The notes beneath the pieces are model-generated. The model saw only the letters and a list, made by a program, of their open reading frames with translations. It did no database searches and had not been told where the DNA came from. The translations under genes were made by a program, and so were the position numbers. Positions 26,245 to 35,801 of a stretch of DNA of 64,000 nt are shown here, one piece after another. This DNA is from Kribbella antiqua (GTDB lineage Bacteria > Actinomycetota > Actinomycetes > Propionibacteriales > Kribbellaceae): NCBI RefSeq assembly GCF_004345665.1, contig NZ_SLWR01000003.1, positions 372,001-436,000 on the forward strand, given 5' to 3'. Each line of letters begins with the position of its first letter. Position 1 is the stretch's first letter.

Positions 26245-26736
26245 GTGGGCGTACCTGGCAAGGGGTTGATCGAGGGGCTGAAGGTCACCGCGAAGACACT
26301 GGCCCGCCGGTCCGTCACCGAACAGTACCCCGATGTCCAGCCGGAGCTGCCGCCGCGGAGCCGGGGCGTGATCGCGCTGCTGGAGGAGAACTGCACCTCC
26401 TGCATGCTGTGCGCCCGGGAGTGCCCGAGCTGGTGCATCTACATCGACTCGCACACCGAGACCGCGCCGTCGGTCGGTGAGCAGGCCCGCGAGCGCAGCC
26501 GGAACGTGCTGGACCGGTTCGCGATCGACTTCAGCCTGTGCATGTACTGCGGGATCTGCATCGAGGCCTGCCCGTTCGACGCGCTGTTCTGGTCGCCGGA
26601 GTTCGAGTACGCCGAGACCGACATCCGCAACCTCACCCACGAGAAGGACCGCCTCCGCGACTGGATGTGGACGGTCCCGGCGCCGCAACCGATCGATCCC
26701 GGCCCAGCCGTCACGGCTTCGGAGGACGAGGCGTGA
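26245..26736 (+). CDS. nuoI: NADH-quinone oxidoreductase subunit I homologue (NuoI)
   Basis: The 163-residue ferredoxin-like subunit has two complete 4Fe-4S motifs: Cys50, 53, 56, 60 ([12 protein letters not shown]) and Cys99, 102, 105, 109 ([13 protein letters not shown]). It would carry electrons from the donor to NuoB. With NuoEFG absent, it is the likely entry point for electrons from ferredoxin. I choose GTG 26245, which has GGAGGAGGAGG directly upstream; the TTG further 5' is unlikely. It opens the six-gene block nuoIJKLMN, in which most genes overlap by 4 bases. Confidence 0.95.
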   Translation: MGVPGKGLIEGLKVTAKTLARRSVTEQYPDVQPELPPRSRGVIALLEENCTSCMLCARECPSWCIYIDSHTETAPSVGEQARERSRNVLDRFAIDFSLCMYCGICIEACPFDALFWSPEFEYAETDIRNLTHEKDRLRDWMWTVPAPQPIDPGPAVTASEDEA

Positions 26737-27263
26737 CAACAGCTCTCTTCTCCGTCGCCGGTGCGGTGGCGGTGCTCGCCTCCGTCCTCGTCGTCACCTC
26801 CCGCCGGATCGTGCACGCGGCGCTCTGGCTGGTCGTTGCCCTCGGCGCCGTCGCCGGCTGCTTCGGCGCGCTGCACGCCGAGTTCGTCGCGCTGGTCCAG
26901 ATCCTGGTGTACGTCGGCGCGATCGTCGTACTGGTGCTTTTCGCACTGATGCTGACGAAGGCCCCGATGAATCCGCTGCCTGGATTGACCACTGGCCGAA
27001 GTCCGTTCGCCGCTGTGGTCGCCGCCGTACTCGCGCTGATCCTCGGCGCCGGGGTGGTGCTTGCCTTCGGCAACGAGAAGGTCAAGCCGGTCACACATGG
27101 CTCCGCAACCGACGTCGGCACGGAGATCTTCAAGGTCTGGGTGCTGCCGTTCGAAGTCCTCTCGGTGCTCCTGCTGGCGGCCCTGATCGGCGCAATCGCC
27201 TTGTCTCAAAGGAAATTGTCGGAGCGCTCTGACAAGCTGTCGTCCTCGGAGAAGGAGGACTGA
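26733..27263 (+). CDS. nuoJ: NADH-quinone oxidoreductase subunit J homologue (NuoJ)
   Basis: The 176-residue protein has five membrane helices and the NuoJ signature [22 protein letters not shown] (third helix, which contains the pi-bulge in complex I). It links NuoH, NuoA and NuoK. GTG 26733 overlaps the nuoI stop. Confidence 0.94.
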   Translation: MTTALFSVAGAVAVLASVLVVTSRRIVHAALWLVVALGAVAGCFGALHAEFVALVQILVYVGAIVVLVLFALMLTKAPMNPLPGLTTGRSPFAAVVAAVLALILGAGVVLAFGNEKVKPVTHGSATDVGTEIFKVWVLPFEVLSVLLLAALIGAIALSQRKLSERSDKLSSSEKED

Positions 27264-27264
27264 C

Positions 27265-27606
27265 ATGCCGCTGATCGTGCCACTGCTGCTGGCCGTCGTG
27301 CTGTTCTGCATCGGCGTGTACGGCGTCCTCGCGCGCCGCAACGCGATCACGATGCTGATGTCCTTCGAGCTGATGCTGAACGCGGTGAACCTCAACCTCG
27401 TCGCCTTCGACGCCTGGCGGCTCGACGGCCTCGCCACCGGCCAGACGCTGGCGGTCTTCGTGATCACCTTGGCAGCGGCCGAGATCGGGCTCGGCCTCGC
27501 GATCGTGCTGCTGCTCTTCCGCGGCCACGGTCATGTCGACGCCGACTCGGCCCGCGACCTGGTCGAGGTCGACGCGGTCCAGCAGGAGAAGGGGGCGGCG
27601 ACGTGA
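27265..27606 (+). CDS. nuoK: NADH-quinone oxidoreductase subunit K homologue (NuoK)
   Basis: The 113-residue protein has three helices with both conserved membrane glutamates, in [14 protein letters not shown] and [11 protein letters not shown], which carry protons in complex I and Mrp antiporters. GGAGAAGGAGG lies upstream of the ATG. The stop overlaps the nuoL GTG start. Confidence 0.95.
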   Translation: MPLIVPLLLAVVLFCIGVYGVLARRNAITMLMSFELMLNAVNLNLVAFDAWRLDGLATGQTLAVFVITLAAAEIGLGLAIVLLLFRGHGHVDADSARDLVEVDAVQQEKGAAT

Positions 27607-29366
27607 TCGCGACCGCCTGGCGGGTGACCGGTGTCGGCTTCTCCCTGCTCGTCGTCCTTACCGCGGGCCTGCTGTACGGCACGGACCCGGCGCAGACCTC
27701 GTTCATGAACTCGCCGGTCGGCGACCTCACGATCGGCTTCGGCGTCCGCACCGACGACCTGACCGTCCTGCTGCTCGCGGTGGTCGGCGTGATCGCGACC
27801 TGCGTCCAGGTCTACTCCCTCGGCTACCTGCACCAACGCCCGGCGTCGTACCACGCTCTCGTCACGCTCTTCACTGCCGCGATGGTGACGGTCGTGATCG
27901 CGGACAGCCTGTTTCTGTTGCTGATCGGCTGGGAGGTGATGGGCGCCTGCTCGTATCTGCTGATCGGTCACTACTGGGAGCGTCGCGACGCCCGGTCCGG
28001 CGCGGTCAAGGCGTTCCTGATGACCCGGCTCGCGGATGTCGGCTTCCTGTTCGGCATCTTCGTGCTCGGCGTCGGCGCGGGCACCTTCCGCATCTCCGAG
28101 CTCGACCCGGCGCAGATCTCGCCAGGCGTCCTGACCACCGGGACGCTGCTGCTCCTGGTCGGCGTGGTCGGTAAGTCGGCTCAGGTGCCCTTGCAGACCT
28201 GGCTTCCGGACGCGATGCCCGGCCCGAGCCCGGTCAGCGCGCTCATCCACGCGGCGACCATGGTTGCCGCCGGCGTCTTCCTAATCGCCCGCCTGTACGA
28301 CGTTTTCTCCGCCTCCGACACCATCATGACGGTGCTGGCCATCGTCGCGTCGGTGACCATGCTGTTCTCCGCGCTGTGTGCGATGGCCGCGGTCGAGGTG
28401 AAGCGAGTCCTGGCGTGGTCAACCGTCAGCCAGCTGGCGATCATGTTCTCCGGCCTCTCCTTGGGTACGGCGGATGGCCGGCACGCCGCGCTTTTCCACC
28501 TCGTCACGCACGCTGCCTTCAAGGGACTGCTGTTCCTCTGCGCTGGTGTTCTGCTCCATCAGGTCGGGAGCGCGGCGTTCGTCGTACTGCGGCGATACAC
28601 GCGACGCGGGCGGTTGCGGAAGGCGTTGCCTGTCACCTTCGCGACGATGACAGTCGGGCTGGCCGCGCTGGCCGGCGTACCGGGGTTCGCGGGGTTCTTC
28701 TCCAAGGACACCGTGGTCGAGGCGGCCTGGCATCACGCGCGGGACGGTTCGGTCGTTGGATGGATCGTGCTGGTGTCGGTGTGTGTGACCGTGGTGCTGA
28801 CCGCGTTCTACTGCATGCGGTTGTGGCTGTGGGTCTTCTTCCGGTCGCCTGCCCTCGCGGGCGCGCTCGGTGCCTTCGAGGACGACGACCCGATGGCCGA
28901 CCTCGAGGAGCCCGACACGTCCAAGCTCCGCGACGCGCCCTGGATCATGCTGGCGCCGCTCGTCCTGCTCGCGGTCGCGTCGATCGGTCTCGGGTACGCC
29001 GATGGCGTCCAGCTCAACTGGGTCCTCGCGCTGGTGACGACCGTACTCGCGTTGCTCGGTGCGCTTCCGGCGTACTCGTTGTGGTCGCGGGGCGCGGATC
29101 CACGGCCGGTCGTGCTGGAGCGTGAGTTCGGCGTCGACACTGCCTACCACGGCCTGTTCGTCGTACCGGTGCGGTGGTTCGCGCGGCTGGCGGTCGGTGG
29201 GGATCAGGACGTGATCGGTGCGTACGTGCGCGCCGCGGGACGGGCGGGGACGCTTGCGTCACAAGGCTTCCGGCGACTGCAGACCGGGAACGTGCAGACC
29301 TACCTGACGGCGGCGGTGGTGGGCGTGGTCGCGCTCGCGGTGGTGGCTGGGGTGATCAGCTCGTGA
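27603..29366 (+). CDS. nuoL: NADH-quinone oxidoreductase subunit L homologue (NuoL)
   Basis: The 587-residue antiporter-like pump keeps the key charges: Glu111 in [14 protein letters not shown] (E. coli Glu144) and Lys191 in [16 protein letters not shown] (E. coli Lys229). The C-terminus has the long extension that forms the lateral helix. Compared with E. coli, the N-terminus is about 33 residues shorter, with only one membrane helix before the conserved TDDLTVLLL segment. The GTG start overlaps nuoK, so no longer start is available without a large overlap. Confidence 0.94.
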   Translation: MIATAWRVTGVGFSLLVVLTAGLLYGTDPAQTSFMNSPVGDLTIGFGVRTDDLTVLLLAVVGVIATCVQVYSLGYLHQRPASYHALVTLFTAAMVTVVIADSLFLLLIGWEVMGACSYLLIGHYWERRDARSGAVKAFLMTRLADVGFLFGIFVLGVGAGTFRISELDPAQISPGVLTTGTLLLLVGVVGKSAQVPLQTWLPDAMPGPSPVSALIHAATMVAAGVFLIARLYDVFSASDTIMTVLAIVASVTMLFSALCAMAAVEVKRVLAWSTVSQLAIMFSGLSLGTADGRHAALFHLVTHAAFKGLLFLCAGVLLHQVGSAAFVVLRRYTRRGRLRKALPVTFATMTVGLAALAGVPGFAGFFSKDTVVEAAWHHARDGSVVGWIVLVSVCVTVVLTAFYCMRLWLWVFFRSPALAGALGAFEDDDPMADLEEPDTSKLRDAPWIMLAPLVLLAVASIGLGYADGVQLNWVLALVTTVLALLGALPAYSLWSRGADPRPVVLEREFGVDTAYHGLFVVPVRWFARLAVGGDQDVIGAYVRAAGRAGTLASQGFRRLQTGNVQTYLTAAVVGVVALAVVAGVISS

Positions 29367-30868
29367 ATGCGATCTTGCTGGGGATTCTTGCGCTGCCCAT
29401 TCTTGCGGCGGCCGCGCTGTGGGCGGTGCCGGTGGCGATCGCCGATCGGCTTGCGGCGCTCTACGGCTCGGTGGTGTCCGGCGTCGTCCTGATCGGGTCG
29501 CTACTGCTCTGGCCGCGCGGGGCTTGGGCGTCGTACACCACGTTGCAGGACCGTCCGCTGCGGGCCGTCACCGACGTACCGTGGATTCCTTCGCTCGACG
29601 TGCGGTTCCACGTGGCGGTGGATTCGATCTCGATGCCGCTGATCGTGCTGACCGCGCTGCTGGTGTTCCTGTGCTGCCTGTACTCGGTGAGGATCACGCC
29701 GCGGATCGGCCGGACCCGGTCGCTGATCGCGTTGCTGCTGGTGATCGAGGCCGGCGTGATCGGCACGTTCTCGGCGATGGACCTGGTGCTGTTCTTCGTC
29801 TGCTTCGAGATCGTGCTGATCCCGATGTGGCTGGTCATCGACATCTGGGGTGACGACCACGACCCGGCCGGGCGCCGGCGTGCTGCGACGACGTTCGTAC
29901 TGATGACGGTGCTCGGCTCAGCGTTGATGCTGCTGGGCTTCCTGTTGGTGCATCGCAAGGCCGGCACTTTCGACATCGTTCAGCTGACCAACTCGCCGGT
30001 GCTCGGCGGACACGGCGTCGCGTTGGCCGCGGCGATCCTGATCGCGGTCGGCATGGCGGTGAAGGTTCCGCTCTGGCCGCTGCACATCTGGTTGCCGGAT
30101 GCGCATGCGAAGGCACCGACCGTCGGCTCGGTTCTGCTGGCCGGCGTTCTGCTGAAGCTCGGTACCTACGGCCTGATCCGGATCCTGGTCCCGGTGCTCC
30201 CGGACGCGACCGTGACGATCGCGCCGTACCTGGCCGGCTTCTCGACCGTCGCGATCATCGCTGGGTCGCTGGCGTGTCTTGCGCAGACGGATGTGAAGCG
30301 GCTGATCGCGTACTCGAGCGTCGGTCACATGGGGTTCATCGGACTCGGCATCGCGACGCTGTCGCCGGCCGGACTGCGCGGCGCGCTGTTCGCGAACATC
30401 GCGCACGGGATCATCACCGGCCTGCTGTTCTTCTTGGCCGGAGCGATCAAGGACCGGCACGACACCAGCGACCTGCGCGAGATCGGCCGGGCCCTGTACG
30501 CGCGGTTGCCACGCATCGCCGCGCTGCTGACGTTTGCCTCCCTGGCGTCGCTCGGGTTACCGGGGCTGGCCGGGTTCTGGGGGGAGATGCTGGTCCTGCT
30601 CGGCGCCTACAACCCTGCCGATGCATTGCCGCGGGCAACCTATCTGGTCTTCATGGTCCTCGCCGGACTCGGCACCGTCCTCACCGCGGCGTACTTCCTC
30701 CGCCTGGTCCGGAACCTCTGCCAAGGTGACCCGGCCGACCACCTACCCGCGGCCTTCGCCGTCGACCTGAGCCGCATCGAACTAGCCACCTGGGCCCCTT
30801 TGATCGCCCTCACCGTCCTGCTCGGCGTCTGGCCCGGGCTCCTACTGCACCAGTGGGGCAACTTATGA
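29363..30868 (+). CDS. nuoM: NADH-quinone oxidoreductase subunit M homologue (NuoM)
   Basis: The 501-residue pump subunit has the conserved glutamate in FVCFEIVLIPMWLVID and lysine in AVGMAVKVPLWPLHIWLPDAH, and about 14 helices. GTG 29363 overlaps the nuoL stop by 4 bases; the longer upstream ORF in this frame is a shadow of nuoL. Confidence 0.94.
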   Translation: MNAILLGILALPILAAAALWAVPVAIADRLAALYGSVVSGVVLIGSLLLWPRGAWASYTTLQDRPLRAVTDVPWIPSLDVRFHVAVDSISMPLIVLTALLVFLCCLYSVRITPRIGRTRSLIALLLVIEAGVIGTFSAMDLVLFFVCFEIVLIPMWLVIDIWGDDHDPAGRRRAATTFVLMTVLGSALMLLGFLLVHRKAGTFDIVQLTNSPVLGGHGVALAAAILIAVGMAVKVPLWPLHIWLPDAHAKAPTVGSVLLAGVLLKLGTYGLIRILVPVLPDATVTIAPYLAGFSTVAIIAGSLACLAQTDVKRLIAYSSVGHMGFIGLGIATLSPAGLRGALFANIAHGIITGLLFFLAGAIKDRHDTSDLREIGRALYARLPRIAALLTFASLASLGLPGLAGFWGEMLVLLGAYNPADALPRATYLVFMVLAGLGTVLTAAYFLRLVRNLCQGDPADHLPAAFAVDLSRIELATWAPLIALTVLLGVWPGLLLHQWGNL

Positions 30869-32316
30869 CGCTGACCTGGACGGACTGGCAGGCGATCGCC
30901 GTACCGTTGGTGCTGGCGGTGGGGGCTGTCGTCGTGCTGCTTGTGGACGGCTTCTGGAAGAGCGGGTCGCGGGAGCTGCGGCATGCTGTCGTGACGCTGC
31001 TGACCAGTGCGGCGATCCTGTTCGGGCTGGTGTTCGTTTGGGCGCAGCGGGGTGGCTTCAAGCCTGCCTTTTGCCGGCCGGCGGTTGAGGGGCCGGCTGA
31101 GTGCAGTCTGGTGTTCGAGCCGTTGACGGCTGGGTTGTGGGCGGTGCTGCTCATCGGCGGCCTCGGAGTCGTCGGACTGTCGGCATACCGGCTGCTGGCG
31201 GCCGACGTGCCGATCGGCGAGTACCACTTCCTGCTGCTCAGCGCGCTGGTCGGCGCGACCGTGCTCGCCGGAGCGCGGGATCTCGCGACGATGGTGATCG
31301 GGCTCGAGGTCGTGTCGCTGCCGAGCTTCGCGATGGTCGCCCTGCGCCGGGACCGCCGCGGCTCCGAGGGCGCGCTGAAGGCGTTCCTGGTGTCCGTCCT
31401 GTCGACCGCGGTGATGCTGTTCGGCATTTCCTACCTGTACGGCGTGACCGGCTCGCTGTACCTGTCGACGATCGCGAACCGGCTGCCGGGGATCGATCCC
31501 GACCTGCGCCGGGTCGCGTTCGCGGCCGGCTTGTTCGTGATCGTCGGGTTCGCGTTCAAGATCGCGGCGGTCCCGTTCCACGCCTGGCTCCCGGACACGT
31601 ACGTCGGTGCGCCGGTCGAGGTAACGGCGTTCCTCGCGGTGGTGTCGAAGTCAGCCGGTGTCGCCGGTCTGCTCGTGCTGGTGACGGCGGGCGTTGCTGC
31701 TGACGGGTCAGAGCTGCGGACGGTGGTCGCCGTACTCGCGGCAGTGACAATGACGGTCGGCAACCTGGCCGCGCTGCGGCAGCAGGAGGCCGTGCGGCTG
31801 CTGGCATGGTCGTCGATCGGTCAGGTTGGGTTCCTGCTGGCGCCGCTGGCTGTTGGCGATGCACAGGCCGTGGTGGGGTATCTGGCGGCGTACGTCGTGG
31901 TGACGCTCGGCGCCTTCGGCTCGGTCGCGGTGGTGCAGCGGCATCGGCCGGCTGGGTTGCTGACGGACTACCGCGGGATGGTCCGGTCCGAGCCCGGGCT
32001 GGCGGCCGCGTTGATCTTCTTCCTCGTCGTGCTGGCCGGTCTCCCGCCTGGGCTGGCCGGGTTGTTCACCAAGTTCGCCGCGTTCCAGGCCGTCATCGAC
32101 GCGCATCTCGGCTGGCTCGCGATCGTGATGGCGGTGAACGTGATGATCGGCCTCGCGGTCTACCTCCGCTGGGTCGCCGAACTCTTCCGCCTCCCCGCCG
32201 ACGACCCGTTCTCGGTCGACATCGAGTCGCCGGCCGTCGCGATGATCTCGCTCTGCGCCGCGACAGCCGCCGTACTCTCGGTCCTTCCCAGCACGATGTT
32301 CGCCCTCGCCACCTGA
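30865..32316 (+). CDS. nuoN: NADH-quinone oxidoreductase subunit N homologue (NuoN)
   Basis: The 483-residue pump subunit shows VIGLEVVSLPSFAMVAL and GFAFKIAAVPFHAWLPDTY, the conserved Glu and Lys sites of the third antiporter-like subunit. ATG 30865 overlaps the nuoM stop; an in-frame start at 30853 is possible. It closes the nuo block. All three antiporter-like subunits are intact, so the membrane arm should pump. Confidence 0.94.
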   Translation: MTLTWTDWQAIAVPLVLAVGAVVVLLVDGFWKSGSRELRHAVVTLLTSAAILFGLVFVWAQRGGFKPAFCRPAVEGPAECSLVFEPLTAGLWAVLLIGGLGVVGLSAYRLLAADVPIGEYHFLLLSALVGATVLAGARDLATMVIGLEVVSLPSFAMVALRRDRRGSEGALKAFLVSVLSTAVMLFGISYLYGVTGSLYLSTIANRLPGIDPDLRRVAFAAGLFVIVGFAFKIAAVPFHAWLPDTYVGAPVEVTAFLAVVSKSAGVAGLLVLVTAGVAADGSELRTVVAVLAAVTMTVGNLAALRQQEAVRLLAWSSIGQVGFLLAPLAVGDAQAVVGYLAAYVVVTLGAFGSVAVVQRHRPAGLLTDYRGMVRSEPGLAAALIFFLVVLAGLPPGLAGLFTKFAAFQAVIDAHLGWLAIVMAVNVMIGLAVYLRWVAELFRLPADDPFSVDIESPAVAMISLCAATAAVLSVLPSTMFALAT

Positions 32317-32370
32317 CATCTTCGGGCCAGTTGCCGGGCGTGTTGACGGCGGCGGTCTAGCGTCTGACGG

Positions 32371-32763
32371 GTGATCAAACGCGGACTTCTTGGGTTGACG
32401 CTGGTGCTTGCCCTCCGTGCGTGCTCGTCCGGCACGGACACACCTGCCGGAGGTGACTCGTCGTCCGAGACTCCGTCCCTCACAGCGGCGGACGGGAAGA
32501 ACTATGCGGCCTGCGACGACGGCAACTGCGAGGTCCTGATCGAGAAGTCGGCGACGCTCACCATCGGCGGGAAGCAGGTCGACGCGACCGTTGCGGACGG
32601 GTACGTTCAGCTCGCCGAGCGCGGCGCCGACGGCTTCAAGGTCGGCGTCAGCGGCTCCGGAGGCACCGGTTGGGGCGGCTCAGACGGTACGACCTACAGC
32701 CTTTCCCTGAAGGGGGCCGCCGGCACCACTGCCGTCATCGTCCTGAGCAGCGGTAAAGGCTGA
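32371..32763 (+). CDS. Small putative lipoprotein
   Basis: The 130-residue product has a signal peptide ending LRAC (Cys18) followed by a Ser/Thr/Gly-rich linker. Arg at the -2 position makes the lipobox poor. The mature domain (ACDDGNCEVLI, VDATVADGYVQL) looks like a small beta-sandwich. The last 84 bases overlap the 3' end of the convergent acetyltransferase gene. Confidence 0.65.
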   Translation: MIKRGLLGLTLVLALRACSSGTDTPAGGDSSSETPSLTAADGKNYAACDDGNCEVLIEKSATLTIGGKQVDATVADGYVQLAERGADGFKVGVSGSGGTGWGGSDGTTYSLSLKGAAGTTAVIVLSSGKG

Positions 32764-33603
32764 CTGCCGGGCAAGGAAGGCCTCGTACTGCGACCACACG
32801 CGGCGCCAGAGTTGGTCGCGGTGGGTGGCGTCCAGGTGCGCGAGCGGTAGCTGGAAGACGTCGGCCAAGGTCGCGAAGTAGTCGGCCGGGGTTTCGATGA
32901 TGCTGTTGTCGACCCGGTCGGCGAAGGTCTCCATCAGACCGACAGAACGCAGTACGACGACACTCGCCGCCTTCCGGCGGAACGCGCAGGCCAAGCCGAC
33001 GAAGGGCAGGCCGGGATCGACCGACAGTCGGGCGTGCTGCGCCGCGAAGGCATCCAGTCCGACAGGTGCGGACTCGAAGTCCATGCCGACCAGGGAGCTG
33101 CGCGGATCGAAGTCCACGCGCCAGCCATCCACCTTCTCGGAGGGCCGCAAGCGCAGGTCGAACGGCTCCTGGTGCGCACTGCCAGGCTCCAACGGCATCG
33201 GCGTCACCAGACCGTCGCCGAGACCTACGTCGACCAGCCACTCGCGCTCCGGATCCTCGACCAGGCCGCTGACGGTGAGCACCATGTGACTGGCGTCGAC
33301 GTCGCCCGGGTGGTTTGGGGTCTGTACGCCGCCTCGGTGCATCTTCACGTGGTAGCCAAGCTCGGTGAGGAGCAGCGCGAAGCTGCCGTTGAGCTGGAAG
33401 CAGTAACCACCGGCCTCCCGCGCGATGATCCGCTTCGCCGCCGCCTCCGGCTCGAGCGGCCCGCCTTGCCCGAACTGGTACTGAACCGTCTCGTACGGCA
33501 CGGTGTCGACGTACGCCGCATGCAGCTGCGACAACCCCTCCAGCCGAGGCGGTCCGTCGTACTCGCCGACCCCGATCCGCCGCAGAAACGCCTCAATGTC
33601 CAC
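32680..33603 (-). CDS. nat: Arylamine N-acetyltransferase
   Basis: The 307-residue enzyme transfers acetyl groups from acetyl-CoA to arylamines. The Cys-His-Asp triad is visible: Cys68 (EAGGYCFQLN), His106 (DASHMVLTV) and Asp125 (LVDVGLGDG). Bacterial NATs are about 275-285 residues; here an extra tail of about 25 residues runs into the convergent lipoprotein gene. GTG 33603 is the best fold-based start; the ORF upstream of it is not family-like. Confidence 0.9.
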   Translation of the reverse strand: MDIEAFLRRIGVGEYDGPPRLEGLSQLHAAYVDTVPYETVQYQFGQGGPLEPEAAAKRIIAREAGGYCFQLNGSFALLLTELGYHVKMHRGGVQTPNHPGDVDASHMVLTVSGLVEDPEREWLVDVGLGDGLVTPMPLEPGSAHQEPFDLRLRPSEKVDGWRVDFDPRSSLVGMDFESAPVGLDAFAAQHARLSVDPGLPFVGLACAFRRKAASVVVLRSVGLMETFADRVDNSIIETPADYFATLADVFQLPLAHLDATHRDQLWRRVWSQYEAFLARQSAFTAAQDDDGSGAGGPLQGKAVGRTV

Positions 33604-33734
33604 TCGCCGAGGGTAGTTGACCGAACTCGTCTCGCGCTGGCTGGGTGCTGTGAGTAGTTGGCCGTGGATTGGGGAACCTGCTGGGTACGGTGCCGGGTGT
33701 CGGTCCGAGGGGGGCCAACATCTAGGAGTGGACG

Positions 33735-34676
33735 ATGGCGACAACACCACAATCCGACACAGCGCCTCCGGGCGAATTCCAGCCGGTTGGCGGCAGGCTC
33801 GAGCGTGGGCTGATCTGGGTGTTCATCGTCGTACCGACTCTCGCGCTCCTGCCGGGGATCTTCTTCGCCTGGGGCGGCTGGATCGGCTGGCACGACATCG
33901 TGCTGCTGGTGGTGTTCTACGCGATCACCGCGACCGGCATCGGCGTCGGCTACCACCGGTGCTTCACCCACGGCTCCTTCAAGAGCAAGCGTGGCCTCAA
34001 GATCGCACTCGCCATCGCCGGCAGCCTGGCGCTGGAAGGACCGGTCATCCGCTGGGTCGCCGACCACCGCAAACACCACAAGTTCTCCGACCGCGACGGC
34101 GACCCGCACTCGCCCTGGCGCTACGGCACCAACGCTTGGGCGGTGACGAAGGGCTTCATCTTCGCCCATGTCGGGTGGGTGCTCTGGGGCGAGGATCGCG
34201 CTGATCCGAAGCACTACGCGCCGGACCTCCTGAAGGACCGCGACCTGGTCTCGATTTCGAGGCACTTCCGCGGGCTGGCAGTGGTCACTCTGCTGGCACC
34301 TGCGGTCATCGGTGGGCTGTGGGACATGTCATGGTTCCGTGCTGCCACCGGATTTTTCTGGGGCACTCTGGTCCGGATCGCGCTGATGCATCACGTCACG
34401 TTCTCGATCAACTCCATTTGTCATGTCACCGGCCGGAAGCCCTTCGAAGCCCGCGACCGGTCCGGAAACGTCTGGTGGCTCGCCATCCTGAGTCAAGGCG
34501 AGTCATGGCACAACCTCCATCACTCCGACCCAACCTGCGCACGCCACGGTGTGCTCAAGGGACAGATCGACATCAACGCCTGGTACATCAAGACCTTCGA
34601 ACGGCTTGGCTGGGCGTACGACGTCAAGTGGCCGGACCGGGGACGCCTCGAGCGGAAGCGCGCGCCCGCCGCCTGA
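33735..34676 (+). CDS. Membrane acyl-CoA desaturase (delta-9 type)
   Basis: The 313-residue membrane di-iron enzyme has the three histidine boxes HRCFTH (74-79), HRKHH (111-115) and HNLHH (259-263), and four membrane helices in two hairpins. It should introduce a double bond into saturated acyl chains to control membrane fluidity, using electrons from ferredoxin or a reductase that is not encoded nearby. TAGGAG lies 6 bases before the ATG. Confidence 0.92.
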   Translation: MATTPQSDTAPPGEFQPVGGRLERGLIWVFIVVPTLALLPGIFFAWGGWIGWHDIVLLVVFYAITATGIGVGYHRCFTHGSFKSKRGLKIALAIAGSLALEGPVIRWVADHRKHHKFSDRDGDPHSPWRYGTNAWAVTKGFIFAHVGWVLWGEDRADPKHYAPDLLKDRDLVSISRHFRGLAVVTLLAPAVIGGLWDMSWFRAATGFFWGTLVRIALMHHVTFSINSICHVTGRKPFEARDRSGNVWWLAILSQGESWHNLHHSDPTCARHGVLKGQIDINAWYIKTFERLGWAYDVKWPDRGRLERKRAPAA

Positions 34677-34743
34677 CCTGATTCGCGTTGACTATGTGGA
34701 CGGGCCGGTGCTGCCAGGGCCGTGAACTGGCAGGGTAGGAGGC

Positions 34744-35757
34744 ATGACTTCTGAGCGGATCTATGTCGGGAGCTACACCAGTCAGCCGGGTGGCGGGGAC
34801 GGGATCGGGTTCGGGCCGGTGGAGGGGGTCGAGCTGGCGGTGATGTCGGCCGATCCGTCCTTCCTGGTCAGGTCCGCGGACGGGCGTTTCCTCTATGCCA
34901 CGAACGAGCTGGAGGAGGGCCGGGTCAGCGCGTTCGCGATCCAGGCGGACGGCGCGCTGGAGTTCCTGAACGACCAGCCGACCAACGGCGCGCACCCGTG
35001 TCACCTGGCGATCGACCCGTCCGGCAAGTACCTGCTGTCGGCCAACTACAGCTCCGGCTCGGTCGCGATCCACCCGATCGGCGACGACGGTTCGCTCGGT
35101 ACGGCGACCCAGATCCTCCAGCGCGAGGGCACCGGCCCGAACAAGGAACGCCAGGAAGGTCCGCACGCCCACCAGGTCGTCTTCGACCACAGTGGCGCCT
35201 ACACGTTCGACGTCGACCTCGGCTCGGACACGGTCTACGTGTCGACGCTGACCGACGACGGCCGGCTGGAAGAGGTCGACCGGCTCCGCATCCACCCAGG
35301 CGCGGGACCGCGGCACCTGGTGTTCCACCCGCTGGCGATCGCGGCGTACGTGATCAACGAGCTCGACTCCACCCTGAGCGTCTGCAGCTACGCCGACGGG
35401 AAGCTGCAGGTCGTGCAGACCGTGTCGACCCGGCCGGCGGACTCACCCGGCGAGAACTTCCCCGCCGAGCTCCTCATCTCGTACGACGGCCGCCACCTCT
35501 ACGGCTCGAACCGCGGCGACAACACCATCGCGGTCCTCGCCGTCGCCGCGGACGGCCTCTCGGTCGACCTCGTCCAGACAATCAGCTCCGGCGGCGACTG
35601 GCCCCGGCACCTTGCCTTCAGCAACGACGGCACCCGCCTCTACGCCGCCAACGAACGCTCCGACACGATCGCCACCTTCACCATCACCGACGGCACCCTC
35701 AGCCCCGACGGCACCCCAATCACCTGGCCGAAGCCCGTCTGCATCCTGCCCGTCTAG
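34744..35757 (+). CDS. Lactonase family beta-propeller protein (6-phosphogluconolactonase-like)
   Basis: The 337-residue protein is a seven-bladed propeller of the YbhE/cycloisomerase-2 lactonase family. Recurrent blades contain DPSGKYLLSANYSSGSV, PHAHQVVFDHSGAY, GPRHLVFHP and WPRHLAFSNDGTRLYAANE. Members hydrolyse 6-phosphogluconolactone or carboxy-muconolactone. AGGAGG precedes the ATG. No signal peptide is present, so it acts in the cytoplasm. Confidence 0.87.
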   Translation: MTSERIYVGSYTSQPGGGDGIGFGPVEGVELAVMSADPSFLVRSADGRFLYATNELEEGRVSAFAIQADGALEFLNDQPTNGAHPCHLAIDPSGKYLLSANYSSGSVAIHPIGDDGSLGTATQILQREGTGPNKERQEGPHAHQVVFDHSGAYTFDVDLGSDTVYVSTLTDDGRLEEVDRLRIHPGAGPRHLVFHPLAIAAYVINELDSTLSVCSYADGKLQVVQTVSTRPADSPGENFPAELLISYDGRHLYGSNRGDNTIAVLAVAADGLSVDLVQTISSGGDWPRHLAFSNDGTRLYAANERSDTIATFTITDGTLSPDGTPITWPKPVCILPV

Positions 35758-35763
35758 CACCGC

Positions 35764-35792
35764 GGCGGCCGGGCAACAGGTGCCCGGCCGCC
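35764..35792. terminator. Bidirectional terminator hairpin
   Basis: A perfect 12-bp stem (GGCGGCCGGGCA and its complement) with a 5-base loop lies between the convergent lactonase and dioxygenase-operon genes. Confidence 0.7.
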
Positions 35793-35801
35793 CCGAGCTA
35801 T

